This document shows positions 1-9,583 of a stretch of 64,000 bases of DNA, in pieces. Both the position numbers and the translations under genes were made by a program. The notes below the pieces were generated by a model. The model was not told the DNA's origin. It made no database searches and worked only from the letters and a program-made list of their open reading frames with translations. Each line of letters begins with the position of its first letter. Positions within the stretch are counted from its first letter, which is position 1. The DNA is from Pseudoalteromonas spongiae UST010723-006. Its GTDB lineage: Bacteria > Pseudomonadota > Gammaproteobacteria > Enterobacterales > Alteromonadaceae. The stretch is from positions 2,591,001-2,655,000 of the forward strand of contig NZ_CP011039.1 of assembly GCF_000238255.3 (NCBI RefSeq). Reading direction: 5' to 3'.

Positions 1-1
1 T

Positions 2-1978
2 ACTGTTGCGCTTGATGCGACAGAACAAGAAACACAGCAAGATATTAGCGCACACATTCAAAAGCAAAATAACTTAACATTCTCAAATTACGAAGATCGT
101 ATTGAACAGCTTTCGCTGAAACACAATCAAGACAACCTTGAGATGCTGGCTGCGCTGAATCAGTTTAATGAACAAAATCCAACAAATAATTTAAACGATC
201 TCGCCTACTTATTAAGTTACCGCTGCTATCTGGAACTGGTGAATAACCAACAAGATGCCTACCAACAAACAGAACAAAGTTTACTAGCACTGACTATCAG
301 CTCAGCCTCAGACCCCGCTATTTCTGCAGCAACCAGCTTTTGTAAATCTTGGCGCTATTATTTTGAAAAAGATGCTAAGCAATACGATCTCTACATTGAG
401 CAATCATTTAACTATGCACTGAATGCACAAACACCTGTGCTTAAATACTGGATTGCTATTAGCTTTGCCATGATGGCGCAAGATACAGGCAGGCACTCGG
501 CGGCAATTGAGGCAGCAAAATTGGCAATGACCATTGCTAACGTGAATAAAGACAATTACCGAGAAGCCACCAGTAGAGCCATTATCGCAATCTCAGAAGC
601 AGAACTAGGTTTTTTTGACGACGCACTGATAAATAACCAATGGGCGATTGATTGGTATAAAAGTGTAGACCAACAAAATGCCATTTTAGGTCTGTATCAA
701 AACAGAGGGTTTATTCTGAATAGCCAAGGTAATACAGCTCAAGCAAAAGCCATTTACCTAAATGCTATTGAACAGGCTAAAAAACTTGAAAACCAAGATG
801 CAATTCACGAAATTTACAGCAATTTAGCTGCAATTGCCTTTACTGAAGGCGAACTTGTGCTTTCAAATGACTACGCAAAAAAGACGCTGCAATATGCACA
901 ACAAAGTGACTATCAAACCCTCGCTGCGCACGCCTACTCTATTATGGCGATTAATAATGTTTATTTAAATCAGCTCGATCTAGCTCAAAAGTACTTCGAT
1001 AAAGGCAATAGCTATTTTGAAGAGTATAAAATGATTAGCTTGTTGGCAGATAACTATAAATCTTGGTCGGAAGCGATGGCCAGCATTGAAAATTTTGAAG
1101 CGGCATATAAAGCACAGTTACGCTACAAAGAACTGAGCGATAAGATATTTAACACCGAACGCGAGAGCCGTATGCTACGTATTAAAGAGCTTTACGAGGT
1201 GGCACAAAAAGATCAAGAAATTGAGCAGTTAGCGTTTGATAATCAGCGCAAAAATACTGAAATTGAAAACAAGTCATTGCAAAAACGAATATGGGTATTA
1301 AGTGCTGTTATCACTTTATTGGCCTTTATTATTTTGTCGTTTTTTTATCGCAAGCTAAATACATCCAATAAAAAACTAACCAAACACAATACTAAACTCA
1401 ATGAAGAACGCTTTATCGATCCACTTACCGAAGGTTTAAACCGTCGCTTTTTTGAAGTACAGCAGCGCGAGCGCATGCTGAATGTGCCTGAAGTTAGCTT
1501 TAGCTTATTCGCCCTTGATATTGATCATTTTAAATCGCTCAACGATACCTATGGCCACGCCTGTGGCGACCAGGTACTAAAACAATTTTGCCAGCGCATT
1601 CGGCAATCAATTCGCCAGCAAGATAATCTGATTCGCATGGGTGGCGAAGAGTTTTTACTGGTGATTGAAAATACCAACTTAGAAGCTGATGCTCAACTTA
1701 TCAAAAAATTACTCACTATTACTAATTCAGAACCTATTACATTTGAACTGCATCGCGTGTCAATTTCTGTATCGATTGGCGCTGCTTCCAACGTCAATAT
1801 TTATGATGAGACAACATTAGACTTTGCCCTAGAACTTGCAGATCAAGCGTTATACAAAGCAAAGCAGGCGGGACGAAATCAAGGGGAACTATTAGATTTG
1901 TATCAAATCAACCTAGCAAGTGTGATTAATAACTACGATATGATTGTTAGTAAGACGGTTACCAGTCGCACACAGTAA
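2..1978 (+). CDS. TPR-containing GGDEF diguanylate cyclase (5' end outside window)
   Basis: The frame is open from the first bases of the window, so the true start lies upstream and at least 658 codons are visible. The N-terminal two thirds is helical with TPR-like repeats (alternating A/Y/L pairs, for example around positions 640-1130). A coiled coil follows, then one membrane segment near 1290-1350 and a C-terminal GGDEF domain. The catalytic signature is GGEEF at about 1640-1655, and an RxxD allosteric inhibitory site lies exactly five residues before it, so product inhibition by c-di-GMP is likely. Family knowledge: such proteins make cyclic di-GMP from two GTP, sensing through the periplasmic or cytoplasmic TPR part. 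The signal sensed cannot be read from sequence. The gene ends 200 bases before a bidirectional terminator shared with rpmG. Confidence 0.9.
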   Translation, partial: TVALDATEQETQQDISAHIQKQNNLTFSNYEDRIEQLSLKHNQDNLEMLAALNQFNEQNPTNNLNDLAYLLSYRCYLELVNNQQDAYQQTEQSLLALTISSASDPAISAATSFCKSWRYYFEKDAKQYDLYIEQSFNYALNAQTPVLKYWIAISFAMMAQDTGRHSAAIEAAKLAMTIANVNKDNYREATSRAIIAISEAELGFFDDALINNQWAIDWYKSVDQQNAILGLYQNRGFILNSQGNTAQAKAIYLNAIEQAKKLENQDAIHEIYSNLAAIAFTEGELVLSNDYAKKTLQYAQQSDYQTLAAHAYSIMAINNVYLNQLDLAQKYFDKGNSYFEEYKMISLLADNYKSWSEAMASIENFEAAYKAQLRYKELSDKIFNTERESRMLRIKELYEVAQKDQEIEQLAFDNQRKNTEIENKSLQKRIWVLSAVITLLAFIILSFFYRKLNTSNKKLTKHNTKLNEERFIDPLTEGLNRRFFEVQQRERMLNVPEVSFSLFALDIDHFKSLNDTYGHACGDQVLKQFCQRIRQSIRQQDNLIRMGGEEFLLVIENTNLEADAQLIKKLLTITNSEPITFELHRVSISVSIGAASNVNIYDETTLDFALELADQALYKAKQAGRNQGELLDLYQINLASVINNYDMIVSKTVTSRTQ

Positions 1979-2175
1979 TAAAAAATGAGCTGAAAGCAGT
2001 AATCTTACATCTCAAGCAACATTTAAGTTAAATACTTGATGATGCCAATTCCCAATTAGAACCACTAAACAGCAAAACATTTCCTGTCATCAACACAACT
2101 TTACAACGTTAAAGTAAAACACTTACTTAAGCGAGAGGATATTATTAAATTAAGCTGGCTTAAAATTCAGGCAAT

Positions 2176-2205
2176 AAAAAACCCGAGATAAACTCGGGTT
2201 TTTTT
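2176..2205 (-). terminator. Rho-independent terminator after rpmG (bidirectional)
   Basis: The stem ACCCGAG / CTCGGGT has a four-base loop, with A-runs on one side and T-runs on the other. It can therefore stop transcription of rpmBG on the minus strand and of the GGDEF gene on the plus strand. Confidence 0.85.
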
Positions 2206-2226
2206 AATTCTTTCAGCAAATCACAA

Positions 2227-2382
2227 TTACTTGATTTTTGCTTCTTTGAAAATCACGTGTTTACGTACTTTTGGATCGTACTTTTTGATTTCCATTTTTT
2301 CAGGCATGTTACGCTTGTTTTTGTCGGTAGTGTAGAAATAACCAGTACCAGCAGTAGAAACTAAACGGATCTTATCACGCAT
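2227..2382 (-). CDS. rpmG: 50S ribosomal protein L33
   Basis: This is a 51-codon gene translating to [19 protein letters not shown]... and ending in [10 protein letters not shown]. That is the typical bacterial L33 sequence and length. It contains no cysteines, so it is the zinc-independent (C-minus) form, as in E. coli. It lies 12 bases downstream of rpmB in the same direction, the usual rpmB-rpmG operon, and is followed by a strong terminator. L33 is part of the large ribosomal subunit near the E site. Confidence 0.95.
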   Translation of the reverse strand: MRDKIRLVSTAGTGYFYTTDKNKRNMPEKMEIKKYDPKVRKHVIFKEAKIK

Positions 2383-2394
2383 GACTCAAGCTCC

Positions 2395-2631
2395 TTATAC
2401 TTTTTCGCCGCGAGCACGGATATCAACTAATACCGCGTCGATGCCTTTCTTATCGATAATACGCATACCTTTAGTAGTAGTACGTAATGTAACGAAACGC
2501 TTTTCGCTTTCAACCCAAAAACGGTGAGTTTGTAGGTTAGGTAAAAAACGACGCTTAGTCGCATTGCGAGCGTGTGAACGGTGGTTACCTACCGCTGGAC
2601 GCTTACCTGTAACTTGACAGACTTTAGACAT
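2395..2631 (-). CDS. rpmB: 50S ribosomal protein L28
   Basis: The 78-aa protein starts [20 protein letters not shown] and contains [12 protein letters not shown], both hallmarks of L28. Length matches the family. It is the first gene of rpmB-rpmG. A good promoter-like pair lies about 90 bases upstream on the same strand. L28 is a structural protein of the 50S subunit needed for its assembly. Confidence 0.97.
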   Translation of the reverse strand: MSKVCQVTGKRPAVGNHRSHARNATKRRFLPNLQTHRFWVESEKRFVTLRTTTKGMRIIDKKGIDAVLVDIRARGEKV

Positions 2632-2722
2632 GTCTATTTATCTCCAATAACTTCGCTCGAGCTAAATCATTTCTTCCGAGGTTTGTGTACGTTTCTGCCC
2701 CGGAATTAATCAAAGGGCGCTC

Positions 2723-2751
2723 TTTATACAGCAAATACAGGCTAAGATCAA
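2723..2751 (-). promoter_or_regulatory. Predicted sigma-70 promoter for rpmBG
   Basis: Read on the minus strand: TTGATC, a 17-base spacer, then TATAAA. This is the best match in the 361-base gap between rpmB and the upstream efflux gene. The rest of the gap is AT-rich, with no other feature I can support apart from a weak hairpin near 2940-2985 that could end the efflux operon. Confidence 0.6.
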
Positions 2752-2992
2752 GAAACCCGATCTTTAGTTCAGCTCATGTGTAAATTTTATAGCGGCTAAT
2801 TATAGTGATCTCTTGCCCCGAGGGAAAGTAAAACTTACTTTTATTTTCACTATTTCCGCGAATTAAGCAAAACAGCCTGTTTTTTCGAGTTTTCTTTTTA
2901 CAAACAGAACTAAATTAGCCTACTAATTTCGTAAGTAAAGGCACAAAGTAACAATAAATTTTCTCACTTTGTGTCAAAATTTTTAATTAAGC

Positions 2993-4051
2993 TTACTCTT
3001 GCACTAACACTTCTTGTCCTGATGTGAGTCTTTCAGCGCCTCTGGTGGCAACTTTATCGCCTAGTTTTAATTGCTCCAATGTTACAGGACGCACTTCAAC
3101 TTTACTGCCTTGTCCTTGGCCAACTTCCACGGCAACTTGTTGTGCTTTATTGTCATCTTGTATTTTTACAACATGAACGCCTGCTTTTCGTAAAATAAGC
3201 GCATCACGTTCAACTAATAAGCTTGGTTGTGTTTTTTCAATATTAAAATCAACATCAACGAGTTGGCCACTGGCCCAACTCATTTTATTGTTTGTGAGCA
3301 GCTTAGCGCGTACTTCAAATGTCTGCGAGCGTGAATCTGTGGCTGGAATAACCGCGCTTACTCTTGCCTTACCGGTTTGCAAATTATCAAAGCTGCCACT
3401 ACTTAAGCTAACGTTTTGACCAACCGCTGCATATGCCAAGTATTTTACCGGCGCATAAAAACGTACTTCTAAATTGTTGATATCAATAAAATGCACCAAC
3501 TTATCGGCACGGCTCGCATCACTGCCCGCTAATAAAAAGCGTTTGCTGATTATGCCGTCAAACGGTGCAACCACAGTTGCTCGCGCCATTCTGTCTTCAA
3601 TTTGTTTCAGCTTCACTTTTGCCAGCTCAATATCGGTGAGAGCTAAGTCATGCTGACTTTGCACTAAATCAACTTGGTTTGCCGCTGCACTGCTGGTCTT
3701 AGCTAATTTTTTAAGCCGTTCAAGCTCTTGGCGTTGATAAGTTAAATTAACTTCAGCACGCTTAATCATAATGCGCTGCTCTGCCGCTTCTAATTCAAGC
3801 GGTAGCATTTCAATTCGTGCTATCACATCACCTTGCTTTATCATGGCGCCTGGCTCTGCAACAAAACTAAGCTTTCCCGCTGTGCCAACGGTTAAATCAA
3901 CATCGCCTTTACCTCTTAAAGTGCCGTTCAAAGCTACGGTTTGAACAAGTGGCGCTTGTTCAACCAATTTAACCGCAACTGTTGGTAATGCATATAAAGG
4001 TGCAACCAACAGCGATGAAGCAACTAACAGCGTATTTAATGGTTTATTCAT
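2993..4051 (-). CDS. RND efflux periplasmic adaptor (HlyD/MFP family)
   Basis: The 352-aa protein has an N-terminal signal peptide (hydrophobic LLVASSLLVAPLYA). A lipoyl-like half follows (GDVIARI), then a long helical hairpin (about residues 85-150), then beta-barrel and membrane-proximal domains including APFDGIISKR. These are standard membrane-fusion-protein features. It would bridge an inner-membrane RND pump to an outer-membrane channel. It sits 11 bases after the pump gene on the same strand, so the operon order is pump then adaptor, the reverse of the commonest arrangement. No outer-membrane factor gene is adjacent; a shared TolC is inferred. Confidence 0.85.
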   Translation of the reverse strand: MNKPLNTLLVASSLLVAPLYALPTVAVKLVEQAPLVQTVALNGTLRGKGDVDLTVGTAGKLSFVAEPGAMIKQGDVIARIEMLPLELEAAEQRIMIKRAEVNLTYQRQELERLKKLAKTSSAAANQVDLVQSQHDLALTDIELAKVKLKQIEDRMARATVVAPFDGIISKRFLLAGSDASRADKLVHFIDINNLEVRFYAPVKYLAYAAVGQNVSLSSGSFDNLQTGKARVSAVIPATDSRSQTFEVRAKLLTNNKMSWASGQLVDVDFNIEKTQPSLLVERDALILRKAGVHVVKIQDDNKAQQVAVEVGQGQGSKVEVRPVTLEQLKLGDKVATRGAERLTSGQEVLVQE

Positions 4052-4062
4052 CTTGGTATCCC

Positions 4063-7000
4063 CTACTTATTAGCAACCAGATCTAATTGTGTTTTATCGT
4101 TTTTAGTATTTGCTTGTGTTAATTGCGGTGGCGTTTGTTTACCTAGTAGCAATAAACTTGGCATTAAAATTAAGGTAAACATGGCACTAATTGCCATACC
4201 GCCGACAATTACAGTCGCCAGTCCACGATAAATTTCCGAGCCAACCCCCGGCATTATCATCAGTGGCAACATGCCAAATAAACTGGTTAAGGTACTTAAA
4301 TAAACCGGTCTTGCACGAATAAGTACTGCATTTTCAACCGCTTCACGGCGTGATAAACCATCGCGTTCGCCTTGGCGAGTTTGATCTACTAATAAAATCG
4401 CATTGTTCACAACCAGCCCGAGTAAAATAATAAAGCCAATCATAGTAAGTAAATCGAGTGACTGAAAACTCACAACGTTAAGTGCCGCTAGCGCCAATAT
4501 GCCGCCCGCTACGGCCAGAGGCATAACTAACAATACCAACAGGCTATCGCGAGCCGATTTAAACAGCGCCGTCATCAATAAAAATAAAATAAATAGCGCA
4601 AGCACAAAATTGTAGGCCATTTCTTCAATCGCTGAATTCATTTTTTGCGCATTACCCGCCAAAATTGCGTTTGCTGAGCGAGGTAAATTTTCACGCACAA
4701 CGGGCATCACTTGTTCAGTAAGTATTTTTTGCGCCTGCTGTAAACTCATATCATTTGGCGGTGTAATTTGAATACTAACAGTACGGTAGCCATTTACACG
4801 GCGTAATTGAGATGGTCCAACGGTTCGCTCAATAGTGGCTAGCTCACCCAGCGTTTGCGCACCTGCCAATGGTGTTGTGATAGGTAAACTCGCTAGCTCT
4901 TCGGGGCTTTGCCATGGATTAGCACGTAAAATCACGTTCATGCGTTCGTTACCGTCAAAGTATTCGCTAATAAACAAACCGCTGGTAAAGGCTTGCACCG
5001 CACTTGCAACGTCACGGCGTGTTAAACCCGCTTGCGTAATGCGTCTATCATTTGGTGTGAGTCGCAATTCAGGCTCTGCCATATTAAGAGAGGGTTGCGG
5101 CTGCGCCATTGCCTCAGGCATAGCTTTTTTTACTTCAGCCAATGCTAGTTGCGCAGTAGACATCAATTGCTCCATATCAGAGCCCTGCAAGTCGATACTT
5201 AAAGTACGACCGTTGCCTCCATTTGCCACTTGGATCATCGAGCCTCTAAATAAAAAGACTTGGGTATCGGGCAGCTCTGCAAATATTTCCTCGCGAGCAA
5301 CTTGCATTAGCTCTTCTACGCGCTGAGCATCGGCAGAGTAAATAAAGCCACCCGCATTTGAACCAAACACATAGAAATTAAAATCTTTGATTGCAGGTGA
5401 TTTCTCACCTAAGTAATAAGGCATTAAGCGTTGTTTTACTTTCTCGGCCAGTTCCTCTTCCATGTAGTCAATATTGGCACCGGCTGGTGTAACTAAACTA
5501 TAAAAGAAGCCATCAGTTGGTGCGCGCGGCATAAAATCAGTTTGCGGCACTAAGGTATATGTCACTATTACTGCGCCACCTAGCAATCCTACCACCCAAG
5601 AAACTTGCTTAGTACGCGTGCTAGTGAGTCGCATAATTAAGTTGGTTAAACGACGCCAGTAGGCATGAAATTGATCGTCGTTATTTTCATTGCTCAATAA
5701 ATATTTACTGGCAATAGGAATAATACTGATAGCACTAATTAATGAGGCAATTACCGCAATAGAAAGCGTTAACGCTAAATCTGAAAAGAGCTGACCTTCA
5801 ATACCCGCCATAAATAAAATCGGTAGGAAAATCGCTACGCTGGTCGCAGTTGAGGCAAATAACGCACCACTTACTTGCACCGCGCCTTTTAACACGGCTT
5901 GCTTTCGTGCCATGCCTGTTTGCATTAATCGCGTGATATTTTCTTGCACAATAATCGCAGCATCAAGCACTAAACCTACAGCAAACGCCAATCCTGCCAA
6001 CGACACCACATTTAAACTACGGTTAAAAATACTTAGCGCTAAAAAAGCCACCATTAACGATACCGGAATTGTCGATGCGATAATTAACGTTGTACGCCAA
6101 CCTCTAAAAAACAACCACAAAATACCACAGGCCAATAGCACACCTAGGCCAAGGTTACTTTTTACCAACTGTAATGCGTTACGAATATGCACGGATGCAT
6201 CGTAACTTAATTCAATCGCTAAGCCTTCTTGAGCTAGTATACCTTCGTTTAATTCTTTAATTGTGGCATTCAGTTCATCAAGTACCGCAACAGTATTAGA
6301 TTCATTGGCACGGGTAAGGGTGATGTAATAAGCAGGTTTACCATTTCGTTGTGACATTGCACGGCGGTCTGTTACGGTATTCTCAATTTTCGCTACATCG
6401 CCTAAGAAAATAGCACGCTCACCTGAATAGCCAATGCGCATCTGCGCCATATTATCTAAATCATATTGTCCAGTGAAACGGACGGTATATTGACGACGTC
6501 CAACATCAGCAATGCCACCTGAAGTGTCAGTTGACGACGCTAAGGTTTGACTAATTTGGCTTAAACTTATACCCAACGCGGCCGCTTTATGGGGGTCAAA
6601 AGTAACACGCAGCTCACGTGGTCTTTCACTCGCTAAGTTAACAAAGGCCACACCAGGGATTTTAGCCAAACGCGGTTGAATTAATTCATCAATTTGTTTT
6701 TGATAACGTGCCATATCAAGCTGGCCACTACTTTCAGTAGGTACCACCAACAACGTTGCTGCGGTTGGCCCACCAGAGCCAGGGCCTGCATTACCACCTG
6801 CCGTAACAATTGGGTCCATTGCATCTAAAGGCAAAGGCGGTGCTTGATTTAAGCTGTTTAGCACATTTAGCATCGCCTCTTGCATATCGCTGCCAACAGC
6901 AAAGGTTAAATTAATAAAACCCTGCCCTTGGTTAATTTGCGTATTTACTTCAAGCGCACCAGGCGTATTTTTTACCGCATTTTCTAACGGCTCAATGATC

Positions 7001-7185
7001 ACTGATTCGATTTCTTCTGGAGCAGCTTGGCGCCAACCTGAAATAATCGTGATTTGTGGTTGCTCGATGTCGGGGGTTAATTGGATAGGTAGTTTAAAGA
7101 TACTAATTGTACCAAACAGCATAATTAGCACTAAAATCACCAGCACGCTGGCTGGGTTTTTTAAGGAACTTCTTGTGATATTCAT
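4063..7185 (-). CDS. RND family efflux pump, inner-membrane permease
   Basis: The 1040-aa length fits the AcrB/HAE family. The N-terminus (NPASVLVILVLIMLFG, then KLPIQLTPDIEQP) and two large periplasmic loops separated by membrane bundles are typical. In the fourth membrane helix the proton-relay region reads GLVLDAAIIVQENI, with one Asp instead of the AcrB DD pair. The matching helix 10 has VVNNAILLVDQ, with Asn where AcrB has its key Lys. This is seen in other RND subgroups, so the pump is likely active but not a close AcrB orthologue. Substrate unknown. Confidence 0.88.
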   Translation of the reverse strand: MNITRSSLKNPASVLVILVLIMLFGTISIFKLPIQLTPDIEQPQITIISGWRQAAPEEIESVIIEPLENAVKNTPGALEVNTQINQGQGFINLTFAVGSDMQEAMLNVLNSLNQAPPLPLDAMDPIVTAGGNAGPGSGGPTAATLLVVPTESSGQLDMARYQKQIDELIQPRLAKIPGVAFVNLASERPRELRVTFDPHKAAALGISLSQISQTLASSTDTSGGIADVGRRQYTVRFTGQYDLDNMAQMRIGYSGERAIFLGDVAKIENTVTDRRAMSQRNGKPAYYITLTRANESNTVAVLDELNATIKELNEGILAQEGLAIELSYDASVHIRNALQLVKSNLGLGVLLACGILWLFFRGWRTTLIIASTIPVSLMVAFLALSIFNRSLNVVSLAGLAFAVGLVLDAAIIVQENITRLMQTGMARKQAVLKGAVQVSGALFASTATSVAIFLPILFMAGIEGQLFSDLALTLSIAVIASLISAISIIPIASKYLLSNENNDDQFHAYWRRLTNLIMRLTSTRTKQVSWVVGLLGGAVIVTYTLVPQTDFMPRAPTDGFFYSLVTPAGANIDYMEEELAEKVKQRLMPYYLGEKSPAIKDFNFYVFGSNAGGFIYSADAQRVEELMQVAREEIFAELPDTQVFLFRGSMIQVANGGNGRTLSIDLQGSDMEQLMSTAQLALAEVKKAMPEAMAQPQPSLNMAEPELRLTPNDRRITQAGLTRRDVASAVQAFTSGLFISEYFDGNERMNVILRANPWQSPEELASLPITTPLAGAQTLGELATIERTVGPSQLRRVNGYRTVSIQITPPNDMSLQQAQKILTEQVMPVVRENLPRSANAILAGNAQKMNSAIEEMAYNFVLALFILFLLMTALFKSARDSLLVLLVMPLAVAGGILALAALNVVSFQSLDLLTMIGFIILLGLVVNNAILLVDQTRQGERDGLSRREAVENAVLIRARPVYLSTLTSLFGMLPLMIMPGVGSEIYRGLATVIVGGMAISAMFTLILMPSLLLLGKQTPPQLTQANTKNDKTQLDLVANK

Positions 7186-7348
7186 AATGATAATACAGGG
7201 GTATAACTAGGTGTAGTCTAGTTGTTTGTATCATCATTGCTAGTTGTAAATTGTGTGTAAATATTTCGAAAAGTTGAACACACAAAGAACCAAGATAAAT
7301 GACATAGAAACAAACTAAATCATCTAAAAGTTCGTATTATTATATGAT

Positions 7349-8206
7349 TTAGTTTGACACAGTATCGATTGGTAACAGCTTATCTTTACCCCATTCGCTC
7401 CAACTGCCATCGTACACTTTCACATTTTCAAACCCCGCAACCTCGGCGGCTAATGCCAAAATACACGCGGTTACACCTGAACCGCAACTAAATATAAATT
7501 CTTTAGGTGCGGGAACAAGTTCGTTAAAAATTTGTTTGAGCGCAGCTTTATCTAACAACTCACCTTGTTCGAGCAAGCTGGCGTAATGTAAGTTAAGCGA
7601 GTTTGGAATATGACCACTGCGCATCCCTTCACGCGGTTCAGCTTCTTGTCCGCTAAAACGTCCATAACCTCTCGCATCAACAATTTGAATATCGTCATTG
7701 TTAATTGCATTCAATACATAGTGCTTATCAACAAATAGTTGCTTATCTTGCTGAACTTTAAAATTACCTTTCAATGCTGGTATCGCGTAACTTTCAACAA
7801 CGTCAAAACCCTGTTGCTGCCATGCAGGTAAGCCGCCACGTAAAATAGCAACATTATCAAAGCCCATGGTTTTAAACATAAACCAAGCGCGCGCTGCAGA
7901 GAACAAACCTTGTTTATCATATACAACTAGATGCGAATCTTGATTAATTCCTAACTGCTGTATTTTATCTTCAAAAACGTGCGCACTTGGCATGGTATTA
8001 GGTGATGCTGCGGCGACATCTACAATATATTTACTAAAGTCGAAACGGATTGCGCCTGGGATCACGCCACAACTTTGATCTTTTAATTTATTTACCGGGT
8101 TATCCATACTGGCATCAAGAACAACTAAGTTAGTGTCATCGAGGTGTTGCTTTAACCAAGTACAATCCACTTGAAAATCCGTTTTATCAAATACTGAATT
8201 AGTCAT
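7349..8206 (-). CDS. sseA: 3-mercaptopyruvate sulfurtransferase
   Basis: The 285-aa protein has two tandem rhodanese domains. The second has the active loop CGSGVTAC, the mercaptopyruvate-sulfurtransferase signature (thiosulfate sulfurtransferases carry a different loop). It transfers sulfur from 3-mercaptopyruvate to thiophilic acceptors in the cytoplasm. Its ATG overlaps the stop of the upstream yggN-like gene by one base (TAATG), suggesting translational coupling. An A/T-rich hairpin of 12-bp arms at 7312-7355 overlaps the stop codon and may act as a weak terminator. Confidence 0.88.
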   Translation of the reverse strand: MTNSVFDKTDFQVDCTWLKQHLDDTNLVVLDASMDNPVNKLKDQSCGVIPGAIRFDFSKYIVDVAAASPNTMPSAHVFEDKIQQLGINQDSHLVVYDKQGLFSAARAWFMFKTMGFDNVAILRGGLPAWQQQGFDVVESYAIPALKGNFKVQQDKQLFVDKHYVLNAINNDDIQIVDARGYGRFSGQEAEPREGMRSGHIPNSLNLHYASLLEQGELLDKAALKQIFNELVPAPKEFIFSCGSGVTACILALAAEVAGFENVKVYDGSWSEWGKDKLLPIDTVSN

Positions 8207-8988
8207 TACAAACTCAACCCTTTTACTTGTACTAAATCAAAATCAGCAAGTTCTGGTACTAGCTGTTGTAGTTTATCTTCAGTCTCATTTAAGGTACGTA
8301 AACAACCGCAATATTGATTCGCTTTTTGTTCTAGCTGCACAACTTTCTTTTGTAATGACTTATCAATTTCGCTGGCGATAATATCAATACGCTCACCCAT
8401 GCCTGTGATTTTCTGCTCGATATTGCCTTCATTTGACTCAAATGCATCACCAAGCGCAACTAAAATAGCGCCGAGAGAACCATGCACAGCAGAGTGAATT
8501 TTTTGACTGATTTCTTTTTCAAAAAAATCATCTAATTTAGAAAGGGATTGCGGTGCGATATAGAAAAAGTCGTCGCCCGCTTTAAACTTATCTTTTAGGG
8601 CAATTTCAACGTACTTTAGTTGGTCTTTTAACACTTCAGGCTCTTTATCAGTAAAGCCTGTAACCACTTGTTCAATTGCTGACAAGCCTAAATTAACACC
8701 GTCGGTAGCAAGTTTAACCAGTTCAGGTACGGTACTGCGCAACCCTTTGCTGTATTCTTTTAAAACTTGCATCTCTTCATCGTTAAGCTCAACCCAACGG
8801 CCGCGAATAAACAACTGAGTGTCGTTATTTATCTGCACATTGGTTTGTCCTTTATCGACAATGCGAATGACATCATCGGTAATAATTAAGCCATGTCCGA
8901 GTTCAACATCACATAATTCATCAGCCAACGATGCATTTGAAAACAGTAAGCTTGTAATCAAAAAGACCCAAAATCGCACCAACTTCAT
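8206..8988 (-). CDS. YggN-like DUF2884 periplasmic protein
   Basis: Taking the ATG at 8988 gives 260 aa starting MKLVRFWVFLITSLLF with a clear signal peptide ending near ASLADE. A longer reading from 9027 exists, but the segment before 8988 looks non-coding and would spoil the signal peptide. The body (DVELGHGLIITDDVIRI, then GRWVELN, LVKLATDGVNLGL) resembles the DUF2884/YggN family of unknown function. The C-terminus has a coiled-coil-like stretch and two cysteines (CGC). It is coupled to sseA. Confidence 0.7.
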   Translation of the reverse strand: MKLVRFWVFLITSLLFSNASLADELCDVELGHGLIITDDVIRIVDKGQTNVQINNDTQLFIRGRWVELNDEEMQVLKEYSKGLRSTVPELVKLATDGVNLGLSAIEQVVTGFTDKEPEVLKDQLKYVEIALKDKFKAGDDFFYIAPQSLSKLDDFFEKEISQKIHSAVHGSLGAILVALGDAFESNEGNIEQKITGMGERIDIIASEIDKSLQKKVVQLEQKANQYCGCLRTLNETEDKLQQLVPELADFDLVQVKGLSL

Positions 8989-9048
8989 AACAATTCTACC
9001 CCAAAGATAACTCAACAAGATTATCAAACTAACGAGGTAGATACCAAA

Positions 9049-9570
9049 TCATTTCGCATAGCGCATTAAACGCAAGTGCACATCTGAGGTTTTGCTTCTT
9101 AAGTTTGTTTTACCGCTATAAAAGGCCACAGCCCATGCTTGAGTAATACTGCCAACACCGCTTGTATTGGTCCAATAGTTTTGCGCCAATGTTGCTGGGA
9201 ATACAACATTATTAATTGCCGCATCAACGCACTGGCGTTCAACAAGCGAACTTAACTCTTTAACATTCGGCAACTGCCAATCGTCAAAGCCAGCGTATTG
9301 ATAATCTGCTGCTACTTGCAAGGCTTGTTGCCAAGTTAATTGCTCAGTGCCACCAGTGCAGGTGCTATTAGTCGCATCCCAAGATTGGCCAATACTACAA
9401 CGCATCCACATCAGGCCAGTTAAATTATCAACCGCGGTGCCATCTGCATTTATCGTAAATTGCGCTGTTGGTGACGTGCTAGGAATATTACCAACACATA
9501 CTTGCGCCTTAGCAGTACATGCAAAAATAGTTGCAGTCACAATAATCGATAATTTACTAAAAATACGCAT
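9049..9570 (-). CDS. Secreted DUF1566 (Lcl-like) domain protein
   Basis: The start at 9570 is preceded by AGAGGG at good spacing and gives a 173-aa protein with a signal peptide (KLSIIVTATIFACTAKA). The mature part has VDNLTGLMWMR, then DDWQLPNVKELSSL, and ends DVHLRLMRYAK, the DUF1566 pattern found in many envelope proteins. It begins 13 bases after the larger upstream gene, which ends with the same domain, so the two probably act together at the cell surface. Precise role unknown. Confidence 0.75.
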   Translation of the reverse strand: MRIFSKLSIIVTATIFACTAKAQVCVGNIPSTSPTAQFTINADGTAVDNLTGLMWMRCSIGQSWDATNSTCTGGTEQLTWQQALQVAADYQYAGFDDWQLPNVKELSSLVERQCVDAAINNVVFPATLAQNYWTNTSGVGSITQAWAVAFYSGKTNLRSKTSDVHLRLMRYAK

Positions 9571-9583
9571 AGTACCCTCTTTA

